Positions 8,406-16,740 of a stretch of 21,181 nucleotides of DNA are shown piece by piece. The notes beneath the pieces are model-generated. The model ran no database searches and was not told the origin of the DNA. It saw only the letters and a program-made list of their open reading frames with translations. The stretch spans positions 1 through 21,181 of the forward strand of contig CAMLSI010000021.1 of NCBI GenBank assembly GCA_946482585.1, written 5' to 3'. Source of the stretch: an uncultured Lysobacteraceae bacterium (lineage in GTDB: Bacteria; Pseudomonadota; Gammaproteobacteria; Xanthomonadales; Rhodanobacteraceae). Position 1 is the first letter of the stretch. Each line of letters opens with the position of its first letter. The position numbers and the translations under genes were made by a program.

Positions 8406-8487
8406 TTGACGACGGCGGCGGCGCGCATCGTTTGCCACGCTGAAGGCGCTGAGCGAGAGCTTGCGCTGCACGGCGTCGTGACTGTCG

Positions 8488-8506
8488 CAGCCCGGGAGAC
8501 GGGCTG
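8488..8506 (+). other. Stem-loop 1 in the RHS gene leader
   Basis: CAGCCCG (8488-8494) pairs perfectly with CGGGCTG (8500-8506) around a five-base loop. It lies about 80 bases after the hexosaminidase stop and 146 bases before the RHS start, so it could belong to either transcript. No T-run follows. Confidence 0.4.
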
Positions 8507-8522
8507 ACGATCGACTGCGCGG

Positions 8523-8538
8523 CGACGCCTTTGCGTCG
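8523..8538 (+). other. Stem-loop 2 in the RHS gene leader
   Basis: A short six-base-pair hairpin, CGACGC (8523-8528) with GCGTCG (8533-8538) and a CTTT loop, follows stem-loop 1 by 16 bases. It is weak on its own and listed because it is one of three consecutive stems in this 246-base gap. Confidence 0.3.
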
Positions 8539-8609
8539 TCATGCGCCTGTGGTCCAGTCGACGATTCGACACCGCGGTGCGCGTGCCGATCACTCGTGTT
8601 CGTTCAATC

Positions 8610-8631
8610 GCTTCGCCGACAGCGGCGAAGC
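8610..8631 (+). promoter_or_regulatory. Perfect hairpin 20 bases upstream of the RHS start
   Basis: GCTTCGCCG (8610-8618) pairs perfectly with CGGCGAAGC (8623-8631) around an ACAG loop. It ends 11 bases before the AGGGG ribosome-binding site (8643-8647) of the RHS gene. Its position suggests possible control of translation initiation. A terminator is less likely because no T-run follows. No promoter was recognised in this gap. Confidence 0.4.
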
Positions 8632-8651
8632 TTCGTCATTTCAGGGGCTCC

Positions 8652-11600
8652 ATGATTCGTCTCGTAGTCGCCGCTCTCCTCGGCGCGGCTGTGCTGTTGC
8701 CGTTGCCCGTATCCGCCCGCTGCGGCCTTGCCGCCAATGAATCCACCGTCTACGGCTACGGCGGCGGTGCGCTGCGCTGTACCACGCTCGAAGAAATCGA
8801 AGCGGACCTGCGGGCGACGTCGATGCCGCGTGCGGAGGTCGCTTTCGCGGTTCCGGTTCCGTTCGACCGTTCGCGCGTGGCGGTCGACGTCGACTACCGT
8901 CCCTACGGAGCGTTGAGTCCGCTCAGCGACATTCTCGTCGGCCCGCCGGCGACGTCGACGTCGAACTACCGCGCCTACGTGAAGGGCTGGCCGCCGGTCT
9001 CGCCGCTGGCAGCCTGCACGATCGCCGGATGTGGTGCGGGCGGATGCGCTTCGCCGGAACTCGAGCGCCAGCGCCTGCAATGCCAGCTCGACACGACCTG
9101 GAGCACCGATCCGCGCTACTGCTGGACGCGCACGGCGCCGATCGGTCTGAGCGGCACGATTACCCGGCTCGCGCAGATCACCGGCATCGGCAACGAATCC
9201 GGTTCGCTGCTCTTCGCGCCGAGCTCGAGCACGAACAACGATTCGGGCGCGACGCTGTCGGCGACGCTGCAAAGCTGCACCGCGATGAAAGCCGCCGAGG
9301 GCGGCGAGACGAAGGCGACGCAGACGGTGAGCTGGGCGCTCGCCCGCCAGGACACCGTTGCCTGCGGCGCCGGTGCCGGCATCAGCCCGTCGGCGACGAG
9401 TCTCGCCAATGCCTGCGCGACACCGTTCACCAAATTCCTTGCGGCGCCGCCGGCGTTTTCCCAGACGCCGGGTCAATGCAAGGCCGGCAATCCGTGTTCG
9501 CTCGGCAACGGCAACAAGTCGGCCTCGGTCGACGGGTTCCGCTACGGCCGCATCGCGTTCGACCTGCACTACGCGTCGCTGCGGCAGGTGCGCCGCTACG
9601 CCAATCTCGACACGAACTGGTCGCACACGTTCGCCAAGCGCATCCTGACCGAGTGGGGACAGGTCGGCCATCCGTTCGTCGCCAGCCCCGAGTCCACGCC
9701 GCTGGCCGACGTGGTCACGATCTTCGTGCAGGACGAAGAACCCTCGCTCGAGGTCTATCGCCGCGACGGCAGCCTGCCCGTGGGCGTGTTCCGCGCGACG
9801 CAGAGCGTCGGCCGCACCTTGCGCTACTTCGAGGACGGCACGACGCCGCCGTACTACGAACTCACGTACGAAGACGGCCTGCGCGAACGCTACGACCGCG
9901 CCGGCCGCCTGATCGCCGTCCTCCATCGCGACGATCCGGGCCTCGATCTGACGGTCGCCTGGCGCGGCCGCGCCATCGTGACCGAGCCCAATGCGGAGAC
10001 GGCGCACTACGAGGAAGCGTTCTGGCGCATCGACCGCGTGACCGATGCAAGCGGCCGCTACGTCAGTTTCGAGTATGCGGACCCGCGCCTGCAGCGGCTC
10101 GATCGCGTCGTCGCCGACGACGGCACCGAGCTCGCACGCTTCGTCTACGACACCGACGGCCGTCTCGCGAACCTCGTGCGCTTCGGCAAGAGCCGGACCT
10201 TCGTCTACAACGAACCGGCGCATCTGGGCGTGACCGCGACCGTGCGCGGCGCCTGGCTCACGGGCATCGTCGATGAAGACCTGCGCCGCCACGCGACGTA
10301 TCAATACGACGACTGGGGCCGTGCGACGGCGAGCTGGCACGGCATCGACGCCGGCCGTGTCGACATCACGTATCCGACGAACGCGAACGGCACGCAGGAC
10401 GACAGCCGTGCGATCGTGCGTACGCCGTCGCTGCAGGAAACGACGTACACCTTCGCCGCGAACCATCCCTTCCGCGTGCCGGCCAGCATCACGGATCAGG
10501 CGGGCACGGTGGGTTTCGAGTACCACCCGGGCACGTTCCTGATGACGGCACGCATCGACCGGCGCGGCGTGAGGACCGAGTTCCAGCACGACCCCGACGG
10601 CAGCCGCGAGCGCGTGCGCACCGAAGCCAAGGGACTGCCGGAACAGCGCCGCCGCGAGCGCGACTGGGACTATGCGCTCGGCCGGCTCACGAACGAGCGG
10701 CTCTATGCCGATCCGCCGGCCGGTCCGCGCACGCTGCTCAGCGATCGCCGTTTCCACTATGCGCCCGGTACCGGCCAGCTCACGAGCACCGATCTCGTCG
10801 ATCCCGTCGACGGCCGCCTGCGCACGACGAGCTACGGGTATTGCAGCGCCGCCGATGTCGCGACGCCGTCGACCGGCTGCGCGCTGGTCGGTCAGCTCAA
10901 GCGGATCGACGGTCCGCGCACCGACGTCGCCGACGTGACCGACTACGCCTACTACACGGCCGATGCCCTGAGCGGCTGCGGCAGCGCGGCCGGCCCGTGC
11001 GCGCGCAAGGGCGATCTGCGCAAGGTGACGAATGCGCTCGCTCAGGTCACCGAGATCGTCGCCTACGATCGCGCCGGCCGTCCCGTGCGCGTGCGCGACG
11101 CGAACGGAACCTTGACCGACTACACCTACCATGCGCGCGGCTGGCTGCGCACGCGCACCGTACGCGCGAACGCCGACGGATCGGCGTCGGCCGGCGACGC
11201 GGTCACGACGCTGGAGTACGACGAAAGCGGCAATGTCACGCGAATGCTGTCGCCGGACAACGGGGCATCGCTGACCTACATCTATGACGATGCGCATCGC
11301 CTGATCACGGTGCGCGATGCGCTCGGCAACCGCATCGTCTATACCCTGACCAGCAACGGCGATCGCCGCGCCGAGCGGCGTTTTTCCGCGGCGAGCGCGA
11401 ACGTCTGGCAGGTGGTGCGCGAATACGACGAGCTCAACCGGCTCACGCGCGAGATCGATGCGCTGAGCCGTCCGGTGCTGCGCCTCGAACTCGATGACCC
11501 GGGCGCGGGCGTCCTCAACGGCTACGACGCGAACGGCAACCCGCGCCGCAGCATCGACGGCCGCGGCGTTGAGACCGAGCAGCGTTACGACGGCCTCGAT

Positions 11601-13820
11601 CGGCTCGTGAAGACCTTGCAGGACGTGACCGGCACGGGCGCCACGGCCAACGCGCAGACGCAGTTCGCCTACGATGCCGCCGACCGGCTCACGGGCGTGA
11701 CCGATCCCGACGGCGTGCCGACGGGCTATGGCTACGACGGCCTCGGCGACCTGCGATCGGAGACGAGCCGCGACGCCGGCAACCGCAGCTTCGGCTACGA
11801 CCTCGCCAGCAATCGCACGAGCGAGACCGATGCGCGCGGCATCACGGCCACGCACGTCTACGACGCGCTGAACCGGCGCACGGACACGTTCTATCCCGAT
11901 GTCAGCCGCCGCGTGCGGCGCGACTACGATCTGCCCGACGGCACGACCGGCTGTCCCGCGTCGTATCCGAAGGGTCGCCTGAGCCGGCTCACCGACGCGA
12001 GCGGCGTCACGACCTACTGCTACGACCGCCGCGGCAACGTCGTGCGCAAGCGCTGGGCCGCGGCCGGCGGCGCGACGCAGCAGACCGACTACGGCTACGA
12101 CCGTGCGGATCAGCTCAGGACCATCACCTATCCGGGCGGCGCCGTCGTCACCTATCTGCGCGGCGGCGACGGGCGCATCAACGGCGTGCAGTGGCAGCCC
12201 ACGGCCGGCGGCGCGGTGACGACGCTCGTGAGTCAGGCGAGCTACGCCGCGTTCGGCCCGCTGACGGGTCTCACCTTCGGCAACGGCCGCCAGCTCGCGA
12301 AACGCTACGACCGCAACTTCGCGATCGACCAGATCGAAAGCACCATGCCCGGCGGATTGCTGCTGGATGTCGACGTCGACGTACTCGGCAACGTCACGCA
12401 GATCGCGACCGCGCTCGGCGCCGCGCCGCAGCGCCGCTACGACTACGATCCGCTGAATCGCCTCACGCACATGCGCGACGGCGCCGGCAGCGCGCTGGAA
12501 ACCTTCACCTACTCGCCGACCGGCGACCGCACGAGCAAGACGATCGGCGCGGGCGCGACGCAGGCGTACACCTATCAGCCGGGCACGCATCGCCTTGCGA
12601 CGACGGGCAGCGCCGCGCGCAGCTACGACCCGAACGGCAACACGACCGGCATCGCCGACATCAGTGCGTATCCGTTCGTCTACGACGACAGGAACCGTCT
12701 CGCCCAGGTGTCGGCCGACGGCTTCGGCAGTCGCCGCGACTACGGCTATGCCTACAACGGCCTGGGGCAGCGCACTGCCAAGACCTCGCCCGACGCGGCG
12801 GTCGACACCGTCTATGACGAAGCCGGGCTACGCCTCAGCGACATCCACTGGACGATCGACTGCGGCAGCAGCGAATCCTTCGGCGCGTCGGTCGGCGGTC
12901 CGGGCGCGACGAATCCGATGAGCGGCGCGTCCGCGGCCACCCTCGACACCTGCACGCGCGTCGCGAACGGCCGCACGGACTACATCTACCTCGACGGCCT
13001 GCCGATCGCCGTCGCGCGCTATGCCACGGGCAGCGCCACGGCACAACTGAGCTATCTGGAAACCGACCACCTCGGCACCCCGCGCGTCGCCGTCGATGCG
13101 GCCACACAGGCGATCCAGTGGAAATGGGATCTGCTGACGACCGCGTTCGGCGACCATGCGGCTACCGTACCCGCCGGCGGGTTCGCGTTGAATCTGCGTT
13201 ATCCGGGGCAGTATTACGATGCGGAGACGGGGCTGCATTACAACTACTTCAGGGACTATGACGCGCGAACGGGCAGGTATTCTGAAAGAGATCCGATCGG
13301 CCTGGCTGGGGGAATAAATTCCTATGCCTATGTCAGGAACAATCCTGTTCGTTTGACCGACTCATACGGTCTCGACTCTGGCATGTACTACACAAATCAA
13401 TCTTACAGACTGGCTATTCCTACGCCGCCCGCTCTTAGGCCCTGTAGTTGTCCGACAGTCCCGCCGGCTCCGCCCGGTGTGTCCTGTGCAGACAACATTC
13501 GCGAAGCAGAGCAACACTACAATCCGAAATGGTTTTATGATCAGGTGAGAAACCACGGGCCGTGGGACTACAAACAGATCAATTCACAGTACGAGGCATT
13601 CGGAAACTTCAACTACGGCGCCACGGGCTATGCATTCGGTTTTTCTAACGAGATTCTTCTAAGAGGTGCTGGATGGGCCCAGAATCGAGCCGGAACGAAT
13701 ATAAATGGAAACTATGGGGATTGGTACGGTCCCGCGCCGTTTGGCGATGATCCGCGCGACCAGCAGCAGATTGCAAACGGAATCGATTACTATCGATGCG
13801 GATGCTACAAATCACCATGA
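8652..13820 (+). CDS. Sec-exported RHS/YD-repeat polymorphic toxin with a toxin-44-like tip
   Basis: Very large secreted repeat protein, 1722 residues. An N-terminal Sec signal (about 1-22, ending SARC) and a Cys-containing N-domain lead at about 280 into a DUF6531-like segment and then a long array of YD repeats (for example YDELNRL, YDGLDRL, YDPLNRL, YDDRNRL). The conserved RHS core includes DHLGTP (from 1472) and DPIGLAGG (1547-1554). The variable C-terminus (from about 1576) carries HGPWDYK (1635-1641), GNFNYGATG (from 1651) and GDDPRD (1698-1703), which I recognise as the 'Bacterial toxin 44' (Ntox44) type. YD repeats form a hollow shell that encloses such toxins. The frame opens at 8541, but ATG 8652 has AGGGG and begins the signal peptide. 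GC content falls sharply from about 13230 onward, marking an exchanged tip. No VgrG, PAAR or Hcp gene is nearby. The stop overlaps the next gene's start by ATGA. Confidence 0.9.
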   Translation: MIRLVVAALLGAAVLLPLPVSARCGLAANESTVYGYGGGALRCTTLEEIEADLRATSMPRAEVAFAVPVPFDRSRVAVDVDYRPYGALSPLSDILVGPPATSTSNYRAYVKGWPPVSPLAACTIAGCGAGGCASPELERQRLQCQLDTTWSTDPRYCWTRTAPIGLSGTITRLAQITGIGNESGSLLFAPSSSTNNDSGATLSATLQSCTAMKAAEGGETKATQTVSWALARQDTVACGAGAGISPSATSLANACATPFTKFLAAPPAFSQTPGQCKAGNPCSLGNGNKSASVDGFRYGRIAFDLHYASLRQVRRYANLDTNWSHTFAKRILTEWGQVGHPFVASPESTPLADVVTIFVQDEEPSLEVYRRDGSLPVGVFRATQSVGRTLRYFEDGTTPPYYELTYEDGLRERYDRAGRLIAVLHRDDPGLDLTVAWRGRAIVTEPNAETAHYEEAFWRIDRVTDASGRYVSFEYADPRLQRLDRVVADDGTELARFVYDTDGRLANLVRFGKSRTFVYNEPAHLGVTATVRGAWLTGIVDEDLRRHATYQYDDWGRATASWHGIDAGRVDITYPTNANGTQDDSRAIVRTPSLQETTYTFAANHPFRVPASITDQAGTVGFEYHPGTFLMTARIDRRGVRTEFQHDPDGSRERVRTEAKGLPEQRRRERDWDYALGRLTNERLYADPPAGPRTLLSDRRFHYAPGTGQLTSTDLVDPVDGRLRTTSYGYCSAADVATPSTGCALVGQLKRIDGPRTDVADVTDYAYYTADALSGCGSAAGPCARKGDLRKVTNALAQVTEIVAYDRAGRPVRVRDANGTLTDYTYHARGWLRTRTVRANADGSASAGDAVTTLEYDESGNVTRMLSPDNGASLTYIYDDAHRLITVRDALGNRIVYTLTSNGDRRAERRFSAASANVWQVVREYDELNRLTREIDALSRPVLRLELDDPGAGVLNGYDANGNPRRSIDGRGVETEQRYDGLDRLVKTLQDVTGTGATANAQTQFAYDAADRLTGVTDPDGVPTGYGYDGLGDLRSETSRDAGNRSFGYDLASNRTSETDARGITATHVYDALNRRTDTFYPDVSRRVRRDYDLPDGTTGCPASYPKGRLSRLTDASGVTTYCYDRRGNVVRKRWAAAGGATQQTDYGYDRADQLRTITYPGGAVVTYLRGGDGRINGVQWQPTAGGAVTTLVSQASYAAFGPLTGLTFGNGRQLAKRYDRNFAIDQIESTMPGGLLLDVDVDVLGNVTQIATALGAAPQRRYDYDPLNRLTHMRDGAGSALETFTYSPTGDRTSKTIGAGATQAYTYQPGTHRLATTGSAARSYDPNGNTTGIADISAYPFVYDDRNRLAQVSADGFGSRRDYGYAYNGLGQRTAKTSPDAAVDTVYDEAGLRLSDIHWTIDCGSSESFGASVGGPGATNPMSGASAATLDTCTRVANGRTDYIYLDGLPIAVARYATGSATAQLSYLETDHLGTPRVAVDAATQAIQWKWDLLTTAFGDHAATVPAGGFALNLRYPGQYYDAETGLHYNYFRDYDARTGRYSERDPIGLAGGINSYAYVRNNPVRLTDSYGLDSGMYYTNQSYRLAIPTPPALRPCSCPTVPPAPPGVSCADNIREAEQHYNPKWFYDQVRNHGPWDYKQINSQYEAFGNFNYGATGYAFGFSNEILLRGAGWAQNRAGTNINGNYGDWYGPAPFGDDPRDQQQIANGIDYYRCGCYKSP

Positions 13821-14254
13821 AAATAAAGACAGATTGCGTTTTTTTTTGGATCCTTGGTCTCGCTTCGAGTGTTGTCGTCCTGTGCTCTTGTAGCGTTGCG
13901 GAGCCAAGCTCGCGCGAGCTATCTCGACTGCGGTCGCCGGATGGCGTGCTGGACGCTGTCTTAATCGAAATCGAAGTCGATGCCACGGTTTCGACACCGT
14001 ACTTTGTCTTTGTTGTGGCTGCTGGCGAGCCAGCGAGAGGCAATGCTCCGGTACTCAAAGTAGACAAGGCGAGACGGCCTGAATTTTTTTGGTCCAGTCA
14101 AGATTTGCTAGTGATCAAGTGTTCGGATTCCAGAGTGTTGCATTATCAAAGTTTTGACGCGATCAGGCTCAGGAATAAGGAGTTTCGGTTTCCTCGCATC
14201 AGCATCGATTGTGCTGGTGAAGATCAAAAGGGAAGATTGGACGCGGAGCGTTAG
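13817..14254 (+). CDS. Predicted lipoprotein, likely cognate immunity protein
   Basis: Protein of 145 residues with a basic N-terminus, a hydrophobic stretch and a lipobox-like LCSC (C25), so a periplasmic or outer-membrane lipoprotein is predicted. I do not recognise a named family. The mature part (RSPDGVLDAVLIEIE and a following beta-rich region) resembles small Xanthomonadales hypothetical proteins. Its ATG overlaps the toxin stop codon (ATGA), implying translational coupling, and its base composition is as AT-rich as the toxin tip. These are the usual marks of an immunity gene. An upstream in-frame ATG at 13796 is possible but would bury the signal peptide. A run of nine Ts (13839-13847) lies in codons 8-11 and could slip. 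The immunity role rests on context only. Confidence 0.75.
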   Translation: MKIKTDCVFFWILGLASSVVVLCSCSVAEPSSRELSRLRSPDGVLDAVLIEIEVDATVSTPYFVFVVAAGEPARGNAPVLKVDKARRPEFFWSSQDLLVIKCSDSRVLHYQSFDAIRLRNKEFRFPRISIDCAGEDQKGRLDAER

Positions 14255-14334
14255 ATGACTCCGAGTGGTTCGATACGGATGAGGCAGCAATTGCTCGTCG
14301 AACAACTGCAGCAACGAATCAGGGGATAACACGA

Positions 14335-15795
14335 GTGATCGATCGGATTCATGGCCGCTGCGCGTTCGCGGCGGTCGCCTTGCTCGGTATTGGCGGCATT
14401 GCCATGGCGCAGGACGCGCCGTCGACGGTGGTGGAAACGCCCATCAACGGCAATGCGACGGTGACGATCTCGTTGCCGTTCAACTCCCACAACATGGGGA
14501 TCGACCACTATCAGTTCAGCGTCGTCGGCAACGGCTATACCTGGACGCTCACGAACGTGGGTATGGGACAGGGATCGGCGCGGACGGGCGCGACGTTGCT
14601 GCTGAACGGGCACGATCTGTCGCTGACCGTGACGACCGCGGGTCTGCCGGTTACCGGACCGACGGCGACGACCGCGCAGTACATCGATTTCGTGCCGTGC
14701 ACGCGGACGCCGAACGTGCAGTGCTATGCGACGAACGCGATGCGGTATCGCTTCGTCGTCGACCCGGCCCTGACGGTATCGCCGGATACGACGATCACGG
14801 CCGACGGCAGCAGCGCACGGCAGGTGCAGCTCACCTGGCCGACGGTGCTCGGCGGCAGCGCGGTCACGGCCGCGTGCGAAAAGGATGCGGGAACGCCAGT
14901 GTCGACGACGATCGCCGTGAGTCCGGCGTCGCGCGCTACGGATTCGAACGGTCGCGCGGATTTCTCGATCACGACCAGCGGGCTGCGGCTGATCGCGGAC
15001 AGCGGCGCTGCGCCGTCGGGGCGCTGCACGTTCCGTGCGCATGCATCGAGCGCCAGGACCGCCGTCGTCACGGTGCAGGGGCAGCGCATCGCGCCGAGCC
15101 TGAACGTGAGCCCGAACGATGACGACGTGCCGTCCTCGGGCGCGACGTTCGTCGATCGGATCGTGACCGTGGGCACGCGTTCGCCGGTCGTCGGCAACGT
15201 CACGATCGACGCCAGCTGCACGACACAGTCGCCGGCGACGGTAGGCCTCGATGGCGGCGCGCAGGGCGCGACGCAGACCGGCAGCAAGGTCGCCAACGGC
15301 AGCGGCGAGGTTACGTTCCGCGTGCGCTCGGAGAATCTCGTGACCTTGCCGCCGACCGGCACGCCGAGCGTGCGCTGCCGTTTCAAGGTGCGCGAACTCA
15401 GTGCGACCTACGAGTATTTCGTGTCGGGCCGGCAGATCGCGCCGTCGGTGAGCCTGAGCCCGAATCCGATTACGCGCACGGGAACGACGGCGGTGACCGC
15501 GACGATGAGCCCGGCCTACCCGGGCTTCGACATCGTGCCGAACTGCACCTCGCAGAATCTGACGCCGGTCAGCGCGGCCGAAACCTCGGCGACGACGAAC
15601 GCGAGCGGGCAGCAGACCTTTACGGTCTCCGCACCCGAACTCGTGATCACGAACGCGTCCGGGCTGCAGCCTTCGGCATGGTGCCAGTTCCGCGCCGGCG
15701 GCGTCGGTACGGCCGGGCTGCTGTCGTTCAGCACCGGCAACACCTGCACCATGGCGCTGTCGCCGTTTCCGCCGGGGTGCGGCAATCCGATTTAG
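14335..15795 (+). CDS. Secreted protein with three tandem Cys-paired repeats, function unknown
   Basis: Exported protein of 486 residues with a Sec signal (cleavage about AMA/QD, residue 25). I do not recognise its family. It holds three tandem repeats of about 100-116 residues (about 144-253, 254-369, 370-470). Each starts with a proline and a V/L-SP motif (PALTVSP, PSLNVSP, PSVSLSP), has one central Cys and ends with a Cys-x-Phe/Tyr-type motif (RCTFR, RCRFK, WCQFR). The first two also end QRIAP/RQIAP. One Cys pair per repeat suggests immunoglobulin-like disulfide-bonded beta domains. The N-domain (26-143) and the tail have extra Cys pairs. The GTG start at 14335 is preceded by AGGGG nine bases upstream. 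It lies 80 bases after the immunity gene with no terminator seen, so co-transcription is possible. GC content returns to the chromosomal level here. Confidence 0.82.
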   Translation: MIDRIHGRCAFAAVALLGIGGIAMAQDAPSTVVETPINGNATVTISLPFNSHNMGIDHYQFSVVGNGYTWTLTNVGMGQGSARTGATLLLNGHDLSLTVTTAGLPVTGPTATTAQYIDFVPCTRTPNVQCYATNAMRYRFVVDPALTVSPDTTITADGSSARQVQLTWPTVLGGSAVTAACEKDAGTPVSTTIAVSPASRATDSNGRADFSITTSGLRLIADSGAAPSGRCTFRAHASSARTAVVTVQGQRIAPSLNVSPNDDDVPSSGATFVDRIVTVGTRSPVVGNVTIDASCTTQSPATVGLDGGAQGATQTGSKVANGSGEVTFRVRSENLVTLPPTGTPSVRCRFKVRELSATYEYFVSGRQIAPSVSLSPNPITRTGTTAVTATMSPAYPGFDIVPNCTSQNLTPVSAAETSATTNASGQQTFTVSAPELVITNASGLQPSAWCQFRAGGVGTAGLLSFSTGNTCTMALSPFPPGCGNPI

Positions 15796-16167
15796 CTTGG
15801 GCGCTCGCGGCCGCCATACCCTCCGGCGCCGCGGCGCAACGCGTATGAGCGCGATCGCGGCCGGCGCCTGGCCATGGGGGTGTGCGCGAAAACCGTAGCC
15901 GCTCATTCTCCGGCGGGCCCCGCGCGGCCGCCGTTGCGCGGAGGGCCCGGCGTGAATTCCGCCATGCGCGACGGCATTTTCGCCATCGTGGACACACGGC
16001 CTTGGGATTCGCCGCGCTGCCCCAAGCTCGGCACATCGCGGGTTTTCGCCCCTGCTGCGGCGGAAAACCGGCTGGCGGATCTCCCCATCAGGATTGCGAT
16101 TCCGCCACCGGTCGGTCAGGCTCGGCAGGCCTAGCATGGTCTCACCCCTCCCCGAAGGACCCGTGCC
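15796..16167. other. 372-base gap with several inverted repeats
   Basis: No gene that I can support lies here; the open frame entering from 15882 is a shadow of the downstream regulator frame. Visible structures are an imperfect GC-rich hairpin (15914-15925 with 15936-15949, two-base bulge), a perfect GGTTTTC/GAAAACC inverted repeat (16041-16047 with 16063-16069), and a longer imperfect repeat (16068-16079 with 16101-16111). No T-runs were seen. The last two could fold into competing structures upstream of the next gene. Confidence 0.4.
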
Positions 16168-16740
16168 ATGACCTCGCTGATCCGTCCCGTTATGCCGTCC
16201 GCTCTTCCTGCCGCGCCGGCCGGCCGTTCCGCTTCCGGCCAAGCGATGCCCGCGCCGCGTCGTCTCGTCGGTGCATTGGCTGCCTTCCTGTTCGCGGCAT
16301 TCGCCGGGGCCGTGCCGGCTGCCGACATCGTCGTCGACGATGCCGCGATCGAGCCGCTGCCCGGCCGCGACTACAGCATGCGTCTGGACTTCGCCGCCGC
16401 CCGCTTCGAGCGGATCGATACGCAGACCGGCGAAACTCATGCGAGTGTGTTCAGCACCGAATGCGCGGCCACGCTCGCGCCCGGGCTCTGGCTGGCCGTG
16501 CCCGTGCAGGCCGGCCTCGACCTGCTGCCGCTCGGCGCGACGCGCGACGATGCCACGCGCGTCGCCGCGGGCTGCCGCACGACACCGGATCAGGCGGCGA
16601 CCTTGCCACCGGCGTTGCTGCAGCAGATCGCCGCGAGCGGCGGCGGCGTGGTGTATGTCGACGCGGCGGGTCTGGAGTCGAACGCGCGCGTCTGCGCATC
16701 GGCATTCTCGTGCACGAGTCGGCGATGGCTTCGGCCGTGA
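16168..16740 (+). CDS. Small secreted protein of unknown function
   Basis: Predicted exported protein of 190 residues that I do not recognise. The ATG at 16168 has AAGGA eight bases upstream. The hydrophobic signal segment is late (about 33-50, ending AVPA/AD), leaving a long N-region, so an internal ATG at 16246 (residue 27) would give a more conventional signal peptide but has no good ribosome-binding site. The mature part contains five Cys residues and no repeats. Its last 31 or more bases overlap the start of the GlxA-type regulator in another frame. Overlap implies co-transcription, but whether it is functionally linked to the regulator is unknown. The frame is uninterrupted and codon use is GC-rich like its neighbours, which supports a real gene. 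Confidence 0.6.
   Translation: MTSLIRPVMPSALPAAPAGRSASGQAMPAPRRLVGALAAFLFAAFAGAVPAADIVVDDAAIEPLPGRDYSMRLDFAAARFERIDTQTGETHASVFSTECAATLAPGLWLAVPVQAGLDLLPLGATRDDATRVAAGCRTTPDQAATLPPALLQQIAASGGGVVYVDAAGLESNARVCASAFSCTSRRWLRP

Noticed and set aside
8604..12590. Open minus-strand frame of 1328 codons across the RHS gene
   Set aside because: Its translation is Arg/Ala/Val-rich low-complexity sequence with no domain. It is the antisense shadow of the GC-rich repeat gene, whose plus-strand product has clear YD repeats.
8652..13300. The repetitive YD region as a DNA tandem repeat or mobile element
   Set aside because: The repetition is at protein level and degenerate at DNA level; no transposase or terminal repeats were seen.
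15882..16691. Upstream extension of the GlxA regulator frame
   Set aside because: It is Arg-rich, has no domain, crosses the intergenic gap and overlaps a plausible secreted-protein gene in another frame.
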